NCBI RefSeq assembly: GCF_017545445.1
Contig: NZ_JAFWOM010000140.1
Location: forward strand, 1-64,000
DNA: 64,000 bases
Reading direction: 5' to 3'
Source of the DNA: Fibrobacter sp.
GTDB lineage: Bacteria; Fibrobacterota; Fibrobacteria; Fibrobacterales; Fibrobacteraceae
The translations under genes were made by a program, and so were the position numbers. Shown here in pieces: positions 42,264-53,211 of the stretch. The number at the start of each line of letters is the position of its first letter. Positions within the stretch are counted from its first letter, which is position 1. A model generated the notes under the pieces. That model searched no databases. It worked only from the letters and a program-made list of their open reading frames with translations, and was not told the origin of the DNA.

Positions 42264-43499
42264 ATGAATAAAAAGATTTATGCAGGATTAATGTCTTTGG
42301 GTATAGCTACAACTTTTTGGGCTTGCGGAAGCGGAGACATTGTAAAGTTTGATCTTGAGGGCAGCGATGGTATTATGATTGTTCAGACTGACCCAGAGGA
42401 TATTACGGGTCTCGCTACCTCGGCAATAACTCGTGAAAGTTGCCCTGAATGTTTTGTAGGTGCTGTAGTAAGTAGTTCTTCTGTAGCTCCAAAACCAAGA
42501 TCGAGTTCTTCGATATTTATTCCGACATTTTCTTCGGTGGTGCAGCAGTCTTCATCGTCGTTTGAAATTAACCTTAGTTCATCAAGTTCTTTCATCTATG
42601 ACCCGGGTTCGTCTAGTTCAAGGCCTCCATATAAGGAAGTGTCTAGTTCGTCTGTAGCTCCTAGTAACACAGGTGGTGGAACCTGTGCTCCGCTTGAACC
42701 GATTGTTGATCAGGGTAAGCCTGTCGTTTGGAAATATACTGTGGGCGGAATTGTGAAGACAACGGACATGCTTTCTGCTCAGCTGAAGTGGTCAACCCCT
42801 GGTGGTTCGCCTGAAGCACTTGATGGTAAAGGTGCAAAGTTTATGAGCGATACCGTCTTGTATGCAACATCTGGACAGCATACTGCAACGCTTATTCTCG
42901 CAACGTCAAAGGGTTCCTTTAGTATTAACTGCGACCCTGTTCAGGTAAATGGCGCTAAAATTACGGGTTGCAAGTGCACGAGTGCATCTAAGTCGGTGGA
43001 CTTTACCGCAACTCCGGATGTGTCTTGGTCCGTGTCGGGTTGTACTACGGGTGCCGGTTTGACTCTTTCTTACGAGTGGGATGGCGTTCCGGGTGATACT
43101 TCATATACCAAGAACTTTACCGCTGCAAATGAGGGATATGTTCCGAAACTCATGGTCAAGAACAACGACAATACTGTGATTGAAGTAAAGACTTGCCCTG
43201 CAGTAAAGATTACTGACGGTCCGGAATATCAAATTACGACGACTCAAGGCGCTGGTGCTATCGATTTGCCTAAGGGTACATCGGCTGTTGTTGTGAATGT
43301 AAATAATGATGGTTATGTATTCTGCAAGATTGATCGTGTAAAAGCAAATTCCTCGACTGGTGCCTTTAGCGGAACCATTAATAAGGTTCCTATTAGTGGG
43401 CAAGATTATAAGGAAGTTCAGGTGATTGCTGGTGGAATACCTGTCGGTACGACTCTAATGTTTGATATTGATGTTCCGCTGACATGCGGTGTTCGCTAA
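42264..43499 (+). CDS. Ser-linker lipoprotein with beta-rich repeats
   Basis: A 411-aa lipoprotein (lipobox FWACGS). A Ser-interrupted linker (about 70-135) precedes beta-sandwich-like domains. GGTCAPLEPIVDQGKPVVWKY resembles the VGDTVxW opening of the domains at 40901-42088, and CKCTSASKSVDFTATPDVSW begins the next. It is probably a relative of the preceding gene with extra C-terminal domains. AAGAGG precedes the ATG. Function unknown; surface exposed. Confidence 0.78.
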   Translation: MNKKIYAGLMSLGIATTFWACGSGDIVKFDLEGSDGIMIVQTDPEDITGLATSAITRESCPECFVGAVVSSSSVAPKPRSSSSIFIPTFSSVVQQSSSSFEINLSSSSSFIYDPGSSSSRPPYKEVSSSSVAPSNTGGGTCAPLEPIVDQGKPVVWKYTVGGIVKTTDMLSAQLKWSTPGGSPEALDGKGAKFMSDTVLYATSGQHTATLILATSKGSFSINCDPVQVNGAKITGCKCTSASKSVDFTATPDVSWSVSGCTTGAGLTLSYEWDGVPGDTSYTKNFTAANEGYVPKLMVKNNDNTVIEVKTCPAVKITDGPEYQITTTQGAGAIDLPKGTSAVVVNVNNDGYVFCKIDRVKANSSTGAFSGTINKVPISGQDYKEVQVIAGGIPVGTTLMFDIDVPLTCGVR

Positions 43500-43525
43500 T
43501 AAAAAGCGTATAACGTAAAATTTTA

Positions 43526-43552
43526 AAAGGCCTCCCCATCGGGAGGTCTTTT
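43526..43552 (+). terminator. Terminator after the 42264 lipoprotein gene
   Basis: GCCTCCC, loop CATC, GGGAGGT followed by CTTTT. A second hairpin, CAGCTAAACG and CGTTTAGCTG (43564-43589), lies beyond and can serve either strand. Confidence 0.75.
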
Positions 43553-43671
43553 GCATATAAAAACAGCTAAACGATAAAACGTTTAGCTGCTTTAAATCAC
43601 TGGATACTTCGTGGTGTTGCCACTCCGTATGACGTGTTGTAAGCTGTTCATTCTGCAAAAATCATTAGCCG

Positions 43672-43714
43672 ACGACCAACACCCATTGACTAATGACCAT
43701 TGACCAATAACTAC
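43672..43714. repeat. Heptad spacer after the ACT-domain gene
   Basis: Words CCATTGA, CTAATGA, CCATTGA and CCAATAA in tandem abut the end of the ACT-domain gene. The type resembles heptamer repeats known from cyanobacteria. Confidence 0.75.
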
Positions 43715-44136
43715 CCCAGCATTTCTTCGGTGCTGAGCGTCTTGAATTTCTTTTCGTTCAAGACGGCGAGAGCCTTTTCGGTATCGCTGAATCGAAGAAT
43801 CATGATGTTCGTCGCCGTCTTGCATTCAGACGGATAGGCGTACATGTAGTCAATCTGCAAGTCGCCAAGAACGTCGAGGAGGTCTGCGAGACCACCCACT
43901 CTGTCTTCGACTGGGCATGCGACAACGTCAGTGACGGTTGCACTGAGGCCGGATTTCGCGAGAACATCGACAGCCTTTTCCGAGTCGTTCACGATAAGGC
44001 GGATAAGCCCGAATTCGCCGGAATCGGCAAGCGTGAGCGAGAGAAGGTTGATGCCTGCGTCAGCCAATGAACGGCAGACTGCTTGGAGACGGCCCGGACG
44101 ATTCGTAACGAATACGGATACTTGTGGAATCTTCAT
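43711..44136 (-). CDS. Tandem ACT-domain protein
   Basis: A 141-aa cytoplasmic protein made of two ACT-like halves: QVSVFVTNRPGRLQAVCRSLADAGINLLSL begins the first and YMYAYPSECKTATNIMILRF lies in the second. ACT domains bind amino acids; small stand-alone tandem ACT proteins are often encoded beside phenylacetate-CoA ligase genes, as here (paaK at 44261). AGGAG precedes the ATG. It probably senses an aromatic amino acid or its keto acid. Confidence 0.85.
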   Translation of the reverse strand: MKIPQVSVFVTNRPGRLQAVCRSLADAGINLLSLTLADSGEFGLIRLIVNDSEKAVDVLAKSGLSATVTDVVACPVEDRVGGLADLLDVLGDLQIDYMYAYPSECKTATNIMILRFSDTEKALAVLNEKKFKTLSTEEMLG

Positions 44137-44164
44137 AAAATTTCTCCTTGTATAAACGTTGCTA

Positions 44165-44260
44165 GGTATTAGTGGTTAGTATGCAGTGGTTAGTAAACAG
44201 GGCGGCTTTGCCGCATTTGTAAATTCTAACCACCAACCACTAATCACTAACCACTTCCTG
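44165..44260. repeat. Heptad spacer between ACT and paaK genes
   Basis: TAGTGGT words on one side and ACCACTA/ACCAACC words on the other, in inverse orientation, make a long imperfect hairpin around 44190-44220. Confidence 0.65.
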
Positions 44261-45598
44261 CTAAATCTTCTTCCTGTTATCAATGACTCTCTTGGCCTTG
44301 CCTTCGCTACGCGGCAGCGAATCCGGTTCGCACAACGTAACGATTACGGAAATACCGAGAATTTGTTCAATGGAGTGCTTGAACTTCTTGTTCAGCTGTT
44401 CCATGTCGCTCATGGAGTCGCTCACCATGTCGCGGGAAACTTCGACCTTGACTTCGAGCGTGTCCATGTTGTTCTTGGTGTCAAGCACAATCTGGTAGTG
44501 CGGCAAAGCCTTTTCGGCGCGGAGGAGTGCTGTTTCGATCTGGCTCGGGAACACGTTCACGCCACGCATGATGATCATGTCATCGCTGCGGCGGCCAATG
44601 CGGCGGATGCGGCGGATGGTGCGACCGCACTTGCACTTCGTATTTTCGATAGCGGTGATGTCACGAGTGCGGTAGCGCAAAATCGGCATGGCGCGCTTGC
44701 TGAGCGTGCTGATGACGAGTTCGCCTTCTTGTCCGTCCGGGAGCGGTTCAAGCGTTTCCGGGTCAACAATTTCGGGGTAGAAGTGGTCTTCGAAAATGTG
44801 GATGCCGTCGCGGCATTCGCATTCGCAACCGACACCCGGTCCGACAATTTCAGAAAGGCCGTAAATGTCGTATGCCTTGATGCCCGTCTTTTCTTCGATG
44901 TAGTCGCGCATGCCGTCGCTCCACGGTTCTGCACCGAAGATACCGCGCTTGACCTTGAGCTTCGAAATATCGACGCCCATCTTTTCGGCCACGTCGATAA
45001 TGCGGACAAAGTAGCTCGGAGTGCCACCGACGGCGGTCACGCCAAAGTCCTTCATGAGCATCACCTGACGTTCGGTGTTGCCGCCGCTAATCGGCACGAC
45101 TGTGGCGCCGAGCGCTTCGAAACCGCCGTGGATGCCAAGGCCGCCTGTAAAGAGACCGTAGCCGTAGAAGTTCTGCACGATGTCTGTGCTGCGGAATCCG
45201 CAGGCGAGGAGGCCGCGCTTCACGACCTGGGCCCAGACTTCCATGTCTTCCTTGGTATAACCGACGACAATCGGCTTACCGGTAGTGCCGGAGCTTGCAT
45301 GCAAACGCACGACTTCGCTCATATCGACTGCAAAGAGACCGTACGGATAAGTGTCGCGCAAGTCCTTCTTCATGGAGAACGGAATCTTCACGATGTCCTT
45401 CAAGGTTTTGATGTCGTCGGGGGTCACGCCTTTTTCGACCATGCGTTCGTGGAACAGCGGAACCTTTTCGTAGGCGAGTTTCACGGTTGCACGCAGACGC
45501 TGCAACTGCAGTTCGCGTAATTTTTCTTCGGGCATAAAGTCGAGTGCCATTTCGGGCAGGACTTTGTTTTCTTCGTCGTTCCAAGCTGTAGAGCGCAT
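44261..45598 (-). CDS. paaK: Phenylacetate-CoA ligase family protein
   Basis: A 445-aa adenylate-forming enzyme: LHASSGTTGKPIVVGYT is the ATP-binding loop, FYGYGLFTGGLGIHGG, YDIYGLSEIVGPGVG and the C-terminal GRSDDMIIMRGVNVFPSQIE are typical of PaaK. It activates phenylacetate or a related aryl acid to its CoA thioester. In anaerobes without a paa pathway it probably serves reductive aromatic amino acid synthesis from phenylacetate, which fits the ACT-domain neighbour (inference). The ATG at 45598 with AAGGA upstream is preferred over a TTG at 45610. Confidence 0.92.
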   Translation of the reverse strand: MRSTAWNDEENKVLPEMALDFMPEEKLRELQLQRLRATVKLAYEKVPLFHERMVEKGVTPDDIKTLKDIVKIPFSMKKDLRDTYPYGLFAVDMSEVVRLHASSGTTGKPIVVGYTKEDMEVWAQVVKRGLLACGFRSTDIVQNFYGYGLFTGGLGIHGGFEALGATVVPISGGNTERQVMLMKDFGVTAVGGTPSYFVRIIDVAEKMGVDISKLKVKRGIFGAEPWSDGMRDYIEEKTGIKAYDIYGLSEIVGPGVGCECECRDGIHIFEDHFYPEIVDPETLEPLPDGQEGELVISTLSKRAMPILRYRTRDITAIENTKCKCGRTIRRIRRIGRRSDDMIIMRGVNVFPSQIETALLRAEKALPHYQIVLDTKNNMDTLEVKVEVSRDMVSDSMSDMEQLNKKFKHSIEQILGISVIVTLCEPDSLPRSEGKAKRVIDNRKKI

Positions 45599-46173
45599 AA
45601 TATCCTTCAATAAGGGTTGAGTTAAAAATTTCGCCTTAAATATATATAATGCTCATGCGTTGCGTTTAAATAAGGTTCGTTTCTTTTTCTTTGCGGAAAA
45701 GAGCTGTTAGATTTTATCCATATATATGGGTAATGATGTCTTCACCCGCGAACGCTATGATGTTTGTGTAATACTTTCAAAAAGTGTAAAATGCGCTTTG
45801 AAAAATGGTGTGCTATGGCACGTGGTGGACCTGATCCGCCATCTTTAGCGAATTAGATTCCGGCTTACTTCGACTTCGCTCAGCACAGGCTCCGGTCGGA
45901 ATGACGAAGAAGCCGAAGGCGATAGACAACCTCTAAAGGCGAACACCATTGCTGTCATCCCCGACTAAGGTTGGTGAGCTTGCCGAACCATCGGGGATCT
46001 CCTTGCACGTAATCTCTTGCATATACGACACTTCCTCGCTCAGTCATCACGTAAGCGATGATCTTAAATCGGTCATGAGCCTGTTTTTCAAAAACTCGAG
46101 TGGGCGAGGGAAACGTAATTTTTGTATTTTTGGTCAGAAATTTAAATAAACTGCTTTTATAGGTAGGTCTATT
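45599..46173. other. 575-bp spacer between paaK and bamA
   Basis: No convincing gene. The minus-strand paaK leader lies at 45599-45660. Dispersed repeats lie at about 45870-45907 and 45954-46002. A TATTTTTG box at 46125-46132 may be the bamA promoter. The remainder shows nothing I can name. Confidence 0.6.
45954..46002. repeat. Long-loop dispersed palindrome
   Basis: Outer arms ATCCCCGA and TCGGGGAT with flanks GTC and CTCC enclose the core CTAAGGTTGGTGAGCTTGCC plus GAACCA. The same outer design with a 5-nt loop is at 27902-27929. Confidence 0.8.
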
Positions 46174-48954
46174 CTGCGTTCCCGTTCGCTTTTATTTGCT
46201 CTTGCTTTGGTCGGTATGTCGAATGCCCAATTGTTGGACATGTCGCAAATTTCCGACAAATATATGGTTGAGAATAAGATCAACAAGATTCGTGTCGAAG
46301 GTACACACCATATGGATGAACGTTCCGTTCTTGGACGTATCGGCATTCGTGTGGGGCAAAGTTTTTCTCCCACGTCTCTTTCAGAAAAAGTTGAAAATTC
46401 GGTGAGTTCGCTTTACGCTTCCGGCTTGTTTGACGATGTGACTGCCTGGGTGGATTACGTGGGTGAAGGTTCCGATGTGGAACTTGTGTTCAAGATCAAG
46501 GAACTCCCGGCCTTGGATACGACGATTTTGGATGGTTGCGACGAAGTTTCCGAAGATGACTTGCGGCTCAAGATTCACATGATTCCGGGGCACGTCTATA
46601 GCAAGGCGCAGTTGGAACGTACACGCCAGGCTTTGCTCGAACATTACCGCTCCGAAGGTTTTTTGCTTGCCGAAGTGGGCTACCGCGAAGAGCCGATTGA
46701 CGAATACCAGAACAAGGTGACTTTCGTGATTCGCGAAGGTTCCAAGGTGCGTGTCCGCGGCTTTGACGTGAAAGGCAACGACCACGTGCCGATTGAAGAA
46801 ATCACCGAGCACATGCTTTCCAAAGAAAATCAGTGGTGGGGCGGCGGCGAATTTAAGGAAAACGTCTTTGAAGCAGACCGCGATACGGTGCTGAACGTGT
46901 TCCGCCATTTCGGTTTCTTGGATGCAGAACTCAACGACTATCACGCGGAGTATCTGCCGGATTCCACTTGCTTGTTCTATCTTGGACGGATGGTGCCGGT
47001 TGGAGAACGTCTGGCTCCGCTTTACACGCAATTGAACGAGGCCATAGCCGATACGTCGAACCCGCTTTACAAGATGGCTGGCATGCCGACGATGGAAGCG
47101 ACTCACTTCTATAGGCACATGCGCAAGGCGGGCGACAAGAATCCGGTGACCAGGCGCGTTCCTCAGATCAAGGAAGAAGAAGACGCATGGAAGCTTTTGA
47201 ACGACATTATCCGTTACGAAAGTGCCCGCGACAAGTGGCTTGGACTGGTCGCTGACCGCAAGTGGAGTAACTCGAAGATTGATTCTCTCCTCAAAATCAA
47301 GAAACGCACCGCTTACGAAAGCAAGCTCCTCGTGCGTTACATGATTGAAGACATGATTCCGGCCTTGTACAAGTACGACAACATCAAGACGTCGAGCGAT
47401 ATCATCGTGCATATCGACGTGACCGAAGGTCGTCGCTACTACATGGGTAGCCTACACTTTACGGGGAACGAAGTGCAGAGCGACAAGATGCTGGCGTACG
47501 AATTCCGTTTGGATAGCGGTGCCGTTTTTGACCAGTATCTTTACGAAGCGTCCCGCAAGGCTTTGCTGGATTCCTACCGCGAAGACGGGTATCTCTTTGC
47601 CCAGTTCGACGAAGAAAGAACGTTTGAAAACGATTCTATCGTGAACCTTGCGTACAAGATGAACGAAGGTCTGCCCGCTCAGATTCACAAGGTGCATATC
47701 CATGGGAACACCAAGACGAACGAAAAGGTGATTCGCCGCGAAGTGCGTCTGTATCCGGGCGATACATACCGCCAGTCTGCTTTGGAGCGCAGTTTCCGCG
47801 ACATTATGCAGCTCAACTACTTCGACATGGTTGTACCGGACATCAAGGTCGTGGGCGAGCAAGAAGTAGATTTGGACTTTGCCGTGCAAGAAAAGCAAGC
47901 CGGTACGGGCCAGTTCAGTTTGGGTGTTTCTTACAGCGAAAGCGATGGCTTTGTCGGTACTGCAAGTGTCTCGATCCCGAACTGCTGTATGGGTGATGGT
48001 CAACAGGCGGCTCTTAGCCTCGAATACGGTGCTGACAAGAAGAGCGCAACCATCAGCTTCACCGAACCGTGGTTCCTCGATAAGCCGATTACGTTGGGTG
48101 CTAGCCTCAGCTACTCCTGGTGGAACATGGAAAAGTACGACGACCACGACATTACGCGTTACGGCGGAAACATCTTTGTGGGTAAGCGACTCAAGTGGCC
48201 GGATGACTACTTCTACGGACAAGTGGGTTACGGCTGGCTCATGAACGACCAGGGCCCGAACATCAAGAACAGCTACGTGGTCTATACAGGTATCGAATCG
48301 GCGTTCAACTTCCGCATCCAGCGTGATGACAAGAACTTGCCACAGTTCCCGACTGAAGGCTCCCGTTACGTGCTCGACGTGCAGTGGGCGAATGCCGCCT
48401 TTGGCAGTGACTTTGAGTTTATCAAGGCGGACTTCTCCATCAAGTGGTGGTTCCCGCTGTTCCGTGACCGCTTGTCGATTGCACTTACAAACGAATACGG
48501 CATTATCTTTGGCGATAAACTGCAACACCGCACTTTGTACAGAATGGGCGGCGTGCTCGGGTATGACGGTATGATGCGCGGTTACGGTTCTGGTTCCATC
48601 GGCAGTAGCCGCTTGGGCCGCAGCTACCAGTACATCGGTGCGGAACTCCAGCTGGGCCTTGTGCCGCAGACGTTCTATCTCTTGCCGTTCTTCTTTGATG
48701 CCGGTAACGTGTTCGGTGAACGCATTGATACGGAAAAGCGTATTGACAAGCCAAAGAAGAATCCGCTCAGCGAATGGGATCCGACCACCCTCAAGAAGGA
48801 TATCGGTTTCGGTTTCCGCGTTGTGGTACCGATGCTTGGCATTATCGGTTTCGACTTTGCTTGGCCGCTCGATCCGGGTGAAGCCTACAACGGTACAAGA
48901 TACTCCAAGGTGGGCGATATGGAATTCAACTTTGTCATTGGTCAGGCTTTCTAA
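46174..48954 (+). CDS. bamA: Outer membrane protein assembly factor BamA, non-canonical start
   Basis: A protein of about 926 aa that folds beta-barrel proteins into the outer membrane. It has a signal peptide ending MSNA, five POTRA domains, then a barrel with MMRGYGSGS (the conserved RGF/RGY loop) and a C-terminal Phe. An insert of about 140 residues (helical, charged) splits POTRA3. No ATG or GTG opens the signal peptide: the frame reads ATT (46171), CTG (46174), CGT, TCC, with AGG repeats 6-7 nt upstream and a stop at 46147. The first ATG (46216) is near the end of the hydrophobic core, so ATT or CTG must start it, or a base is wrong. skp follows 18 bp later. Confidence 0.93.
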   Translation: MRSRSLLFALALVGMSNAQLLDMSQISDKYMVENKINKIRVEGTHHMDERSVLGRIGIRVGQSFSPTSLSEKVENSVSSLYASGLFDDVTAWVDYVGEGSDVELVFKIKELPALDTTILDGCDEVSEDDLRLKIHMIPGHVYSKAQLERTRQALLEHYRSEGFLLAEVGYREEPIDEYQNKVTFVIREGSKVRVRGFDVKGNDHVPIEEITEHMLSKENQWWGGGEFKENVFEADRDTVLNVFRHFGFLDAELNDYHAEYLPDSTCLFYLGRMVPVGERLAPLYTQLNEAIADTSNPLYKMAGMPTMEATHFYRHMRKAGDKNPVTRRVPQIKEEEDAWKLLNDIIRYESARDKWLGLVADRKWSNSKIDSLLKIKKRTAYESKLLVRYMIEDMIPALYKYDNIKTSSDIIVHIDVTEGRRYYMGSLHFTGNEVQSDKMLAYEFRLDSGAVFDQYLYEASRKALLDSYREDGYLFAQFDEERTFENDSIVNLAYKMNEGLPAQIHKVHIHGNTKTNEKVIRREVRLYPGDTYRQSALERSFRDIMQLNYFDMVVPDIKVVGEQEVDLDFAVQEKQAGTGQFSLGVSYSESDGFVGTASVSIPNCCMGDGQQAALSLEYGADKKSATISFTEPWFLDKPITLGASLSYSWWNMEKYDDHDITRYGGNIFVGKRLKWPDDYFYGQVGYGWLMNDQGPNIKNSYVVYTGIESAFNFRIQRDDKNLPQFPTEGSRYVLDVQWANAAFGSDFEFIKADFSIKWWFPLFRDRLSIALTNEYGIIFGDKLQHRTLYRMGGVLGYDGMMRGYGSGSIGSSRLGRSYQYIGAELQLGLVPQTFYLLPFFFDAGNVFGERIDTEKRIDKPKKNPLSEWDPTTLKKDIGFGFRVVVPMLGIIGFDFAWPLDPGEAYNGTRYSKVGDMEFNFVIGQAF

Positions 48955-48972
48955 CTTGACGGGAGGAGCGTT

Positions 48973-49488
48973 ATGTTTCGCAAGTTGATCGTTTTAATTT
49001 CGGTAGTATTTGCTTGTGCAAGCTTTGCCGAAGATGGACTCCGCATTGCCCATGTGGATTCAAAGATTATCTTCGACGGGTATAAGGGCACTAGAAGGGC
49101 GCAAGAAGAATACGACCGTCAGGTGGCTAAATGGGAACAGCAAGCGAACCTCTTGCAGAAGGAACTTGCCGCCATCAAGGAAAAACTTGATAAGCAGGTT
49201 CTCATGCTTTCTGACGAAAAGAAGCGCGAACTTGAAGCCGAGTACAACAAGAAGGATACGGAACTCAAGTCCTTCATTGACCGCGTGTATGGCCGTAATG
49301 GTGAACTCATCACCGAAAATGAAAAGGTGAGTGCTCCGATTATCCAGCTTATCCGCAAGGCCGTGAACGAAATCGCGTTGCAAGAAGGCTACGACATGGT
49401 GGTTGATCGTGCCACGGGTGCCGTGCTCTTCTGGAAAAAAGAAAACGACCTTACGAATAAAGTTCTGGACTACTTGAATAATAGATAG
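48973..49488 (+). CDS. skp: OmpH/Skp-family periplasmic chaperone
   Basis: A 171-aa protein with a signal peptide (to ASFAED). The N-terminal strand LRIAHVDSKIIFDGYKG is followed by a long coiled coil (about 40-110, KWEQQANLLQKELAAIKEKL) and a C-terminal strand region EGYDMVVDRATGAVLF, the Skp order. It holds unfolded outer membrane proteins on the way to BamA, encoded directly upstream. GGGAGG precedes the ATG. Confidence 0.93.
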   Translation: MFRKLIVLISVVFACASFAEDGLRIAHVDSKIIFDGYKGTRRAQEEYDRQVAKWEQQANLLQKELAAIKEKLDKQVLMLSDEKKRELEAEYNKKDTELKSFIDRVYGRNGELITENEKVSAPIIQLIRKAVNEIALQEGYDMVVDRATGAVLFWKKENDLTNKVLDYLNNR

Positions 49489-49533
49489 TTGGATGTTGGC
49501 TATGGGCGGCTGAAATGTCGCAGCGTTGAAACT

Positions 49534-50309
49534 ATGAAAAAATATATAGCCTTTACTTTGATTGTTTTTTTGTTGGGAGCAGCTTTTGTTGCTTGCGGGG
49601 ATGAAAAAAGCACTTCCGCTCCAGATTCTACAGAATCTAGCGAATCCCGTTTATATTTAAGCAGCTCAGTCGTTAAAACATATTTGTCGAGTTCATCGAA
49701 AAAAGCGATTACTCCTGCGGATGTGACTCATGGAAGCTTTGTCGATGAACGTGATGGCCAATCGTACAAGACGGTCGCTATTGGCGAACAGGTGTGGATG
49801 GCGGAGAACTTGAATTATGCTTCAGAATCCAGTTTCTGCTACTATGGCCTTGACGAAGCTTGCAAAAATGCGGGTCGCCTTTATACATACGAAGCTGCTG
49901 AAAAAGTTTGTCCTAAAGGCTATCGACTCCCGACAAGGGAAGATTTTGCAATTATGCTGAGACCGCTGTCTGAAAGAATTCAGGAGGCATCTTTGGACTG
50001 GAGCTACTATATGGCTCCATTTGGAATTATGTCCAAAGAGGGATGGAACGAGTGCACCCAGTCATTTGTTGGTGGTGTTACTTATCCTGCTCCGACGAAT
50101 TCAACGGGTTTTCCGCAGTTGGTGCTGGCTATCGATCGTCTCATGGTTCTTTTATGGATTTGGGTGAGCGTGCCGTTTTTTGGTGTTCTACAGACGGCCC
50201 TGAAGAAAATACTAAAAACGCTTTGGAACTTGATTATTGCAGTTTTTTTGCTCAATTTTATTGGTGGTCGAAAAAAGCGGCGTTTTCAGTACGATGCATA
50301 AAGGAATAG
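49534..50309 (+). pseudogene. FISUMP lipoprotein gene with a frameshift
   Basis: The frame opens MKKYIAFTLIVFLLGAAFVAC with a Ser linker, then a FISUMP domain (YKTVAIGEQVWMAENLNYA, GRLYTYEAAEKVCPKGYRLP). Near 50105-50112 (GGGTTTTCC) the frame breaks. The expected C-terminal part, GFSAVGAGYR, FWCSTDGPEE and KKAAFSVRCIKE, continues in another frame to 50309. One T missing from the T-run explains it. The in-frame product instead ends in an unrelated hydrophobic tail at 50301. It could be a recent pseudogene, a phase-variable gene or a sequencing error. Confidence 0.8.
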
Positions 50310-50321
50310 AATTTTACAAAT

Positions 50322-50355
50322 AAAAAAAGTTGCGTCTTGTGACGCAACTTTTTTT
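50322..50355. terminator. Bidirectional terminator
   Basis: A perfect 15-bp inverted repeat, A7 GTTGCGTC and GACGCAAC T7 with loop TTGT, lies between the convergent FISUMP and icd genes and serves both. Confidence 0.92.
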
Positions 50356-50368
50356 ATGGCGATGCTGT

Positions 50369-50393
50369 TCCCGGCACAAGGCCGGGATGACAA
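50369..50393. repeat. Short-loop dispersed palindrome
   Basis: TCCCGGC, loop ACAAG, GCCGGGA then TGACA. The same arms with a long loop occur in the triplicate at 58112-58333. Confidence 0.7.
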
Positions 50394-50406
50394 GCCAGTG
50401 GACAAT

Positions 50407-52701
<2,295 letters not shown>

Positions 52702-52724
52702 TCAAACGATTGCACTTGCAAAAA

Positions 52725-53030
52725 CTAGTGCTCAACATTTTGCAAACGATTATAGGCATCGTAATGGCAACCGCCTACAATGTTATGGCTTGTGATGATT
52801 CCTTGAGCATCCATATTGAACGTTGCAACGCAATCGCCATCGGCACGGAATATGGCCGTAGAAGTCCCATTTTCATTCTTTTGCATTTCGGTGGGCGCGC
52901 CCCAATGGTATTCAAGAATTTCGTATTTCTTGCCGTCCCAATAAGTCGCTGCGGCGTTTCCCATGCAACCTGCAACAATAGACATGATTCCGACAGCAAT
53001 GGATATCGTTATTATTTTGTGCAATTTCAT
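52725..53030 (-). CDS. Small lipoprotein, BamE/SmpA-like
   Basis: A 101-aa lipoprotein (lipobox IVAGCM). The region YEILEYHWGAPTEMQKNENG, then FNMDAQGIITSHNIVGGC, recalls small SmpA/OmlA-type lipoproteins in which a WGxP turn is followed by a two-strand hairpin. Too short and diverged to be sure. GAGGAGC before the ATG at 53030 fixes the start. Confidence 0.65.
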   Translation of the reverse strand: MKLHKIITISIAVGIMSIVAGCMGNAAATYWDGKKYEILEYHWGAPTEMQKNENGTSTAIFRADGDCVATFNMDAQGIITSHNIVGGCHYDAYNRLQNVEH

Positions 53031-53116
53031 AATACGCTCCTCATAGATGAAATCCAAAGTAATATATATATAAATGTTTTGTAGATATACCGTAAAATTT
53101 TTTATTGCAAACAAAA

Positions 53117-53178
53117 GTCATCCCCGAACAAGTCGGAGATGACGTTTTAGGAAGTCAGGGAGGCTTCCCCCTCCTGAT
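53117..53178. repeat. Two hairpins between lipoprotein genes
   Basis: GTCATCCCCGA, ACAAG, TCGGAGATGAC (short-loop dispersed type) is followed by TCAGGGAGG, CTTCC, CCCTCCTGA. The second probably terminates the gene at 53212-54735. Confidence 0.6.
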
Positions 53179-53211
53179 GGCGCGTGTTTTTAAGAAGGTG
53201 ATGAAATGAAG

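Noticed and set aside
45949-46149. A 66-codon frame upstream of bamA
   Set aside because: It is made of the dispersed palindrome 45954-46002 read through, without ribosome binding site or protein-like composition.
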